A stretch of 64,000 nucleotides of DNA from Cristatella mucedo (lineage: Eukaryota; Bryozoa; Phylactolaemata; Cristatellidae): contig WPIO01000004.1 in NCBI GenBank assembly GCA_009760855.2, positions 13,309,501 to 13,373,500 of the forward strand, read 5' to 3'. A program made the translations under genes and the position numbers. Below, in pieces: positions 62,956-64,000 of the stretch. Positions within the stretch are counted from its first letter, which is position 1. Each line of letters begins with the position of its first letter. Under the pieces are notes generated by a model, which was not told the DNA's origin, did no database searches, and saw nothing but the letters and a program-made list of their open reading frames with translations.

Positions 62956-64000
62956 ATCTGTCATCACTGGTAGATTGCTACAACACGACACTAGCTGATA
63001 CGCTCGACGAGTTTGCACCTTTGACAAAGCGCACTGTGCGCCCCCGCCCAGACGGCCTATGGTTTACCACAGACATTAAACTAGCCAAGTCTACTAAACG
63101 AAAGCTTGAAAAGGCATACAAAAGATCCGGACTAACTGTCCATCGACAGGCATATGAAGACTACTGTAGGTCGTACCAATCGATCCTAGCAAAGGCTAAG
63201 TCTAGCTTCTATAGAAACATTGTTGAATCACAGATGCACAATCCAAAAATGCTGATGTCGACAATAAACCATCTCCTTAACCGTTCCCAGGTTAGCTCCT
63301 TACCTGATGATCCTTGTGATGATCTAGCCGATCGCTTCTCTCGATTCTTTGTGCAGAAGATAGACAAAATCAGGGAATCCATCCCTACGATGACAACCTT
63401 CCCACTAGAATGCTGTTCCTCGGTTCCTGGCTGCGCCTCAATGTCTGCATTTAAACAGGTCACTAGTGATGTAGTCCTAAAGCTCGTATCTCAATCAAAG
63501 AAGACAACAAGTCCACTGGACCCTATTCCCACTGTCCTGCTCCTACGTTGCATTGATCTGCTGCTGCCATGCATAACCAACTTAAGCAACTACCGCCCAG
63601 TCTCCCTTCTACCATTCCTATCAAAGACACTGGAACGGGTCGTGGCAGACCAGCTGAACTCGTATATCGAAACCTCACACCTTGCTAGTAAGTTCCAGTC
63701 TGGCTTTAGAGCTAATCACTCCACAGAGTCAGCATTGCTTCGGGTATACAACGACCTACTTAGGAATGCAGACATGGGTAGAGTGTCTCTTCTTGTTTTG
63801 CTCGATCTTTCGGCAGCTTTTGATACCATCGATCACAAAGTACTTCTAGAGCGCCTCTCATCTCGCCTGGGCATCACTGGCACTGCTCTGCAGTGGTTCA
63901 GGTCCTATCTCAGTGGGAGACTCCAGAGTGTTGACGTGAATGGACAAAGATCATCTGAAGTACCTCTAAAATATGGAGTACCTCAGGGCTCTGTGCTAGG
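62956..64000 (+). mobile_element. LINE L-A, open frame running off the right edge
   Basis: From about 62970 one uninterrupted plus frame encodes the EN-RT linker (LVDCYNTTLADTLDEF, DGLWFTTDIKLAKS, HNPKMLMSTINHLLNR, FFVQKIDKIRESIP, LDPIPTVLLLRCIDLLLP). RT blocks SNYRPVSLLPFLSK, FQSGFRANHSTESALL, VLLDLSAAFDTIDH (aspartate intact) and GVPQGSVL follow at the edge. The endonuclease is missing (5' truncation). About 35 residues expected between LLPCITN and LSNYRPVS are absent without breaking the frame. It is antisense to the right-hand receptor gene. Confidence 0.9.

Overview
This is animal nuclear DNA. The evidence is GT-AG introns with matching phases, an immunoglobulin-domain receptor gene, a platelet-activating-factor acetylhydrolase gene, CR1/L2-type LINEs with ATT tails, tRNA-derived SINEs, CpG-rich promoter-like blocks and long (GA)n/(GT)n/(AAT)n tracts. 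The repeat content suggests a repeat-rich, probably invertebrate, metazoan. I cannot name the phylum or species.

Three genes can be supported. (1) On the minus strand, six exons from 12577 down to 6347 splice in phase into a signal peptide plus three Ig domains (392 residues so far). The membrane-proximal part and tail were not found and probably lie left of the window. (2) On the plus strand, eight exons between 41009 and 53725 give a complete 435-residue PAF acetylhydrolase of the intracellular (PAFAH2-like) type, with a Ser-Asp-His triad at 273/296/351. A CpG-rich block lies upstream. (3) On the minus strand, the last two coding exons (62195-62099 and 57371-56854) of another gene encode a low-complexity, tyrosine-motif tail like the cytoplasmic end of a cell-surface receptor. 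Its 5' part lies right of the window.

Most of the remainder is mobile and simple-repeat DNA. One LINE family (L-A here) is present as a long minus-strand copy (23.6-25.3 kb), two head-to-tail plus copies (27.3-30.25 kb), a copy inside a decamer satellite (32.2-32.8 kb), an intronic copy (44.7-45.3 kb), an open-ended copy at the right edge (62.96-64 kb) and several relics or solo 3' tails. A second LINE family (L-B) is at 2.5-4.45 kb with a 3' fragment at 55.05 kb. A tRNA-derived SINE family (SINE-A, about 150-190 bp, tail with the motif GCTGTTAAATCAGC) recurs at least ten times. A divergent relative (SINE-B) recurs three times. A third SINE (SINE-C) carries a LINE-like 3' tail. One SINE-A copy is split by what looks like a 303-bp solo LTR, and a 671-bp TIR element (MITE) with TAA target duplications is at 15.66 kb.

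Structural curiosities include a perfect 32.5-unit 10-bp array next to a diverged array across a LINE insertion, two overlapping perfect hairpins in a PAF-AH intron, and a 58-nt near-perfect hairpin at 14.92 kb. I found no rRNA gene, no canonical tRNA gene and no CRISPR. Splice models and repeat identities come from reading the sequence by eye and have not been checked by any search.
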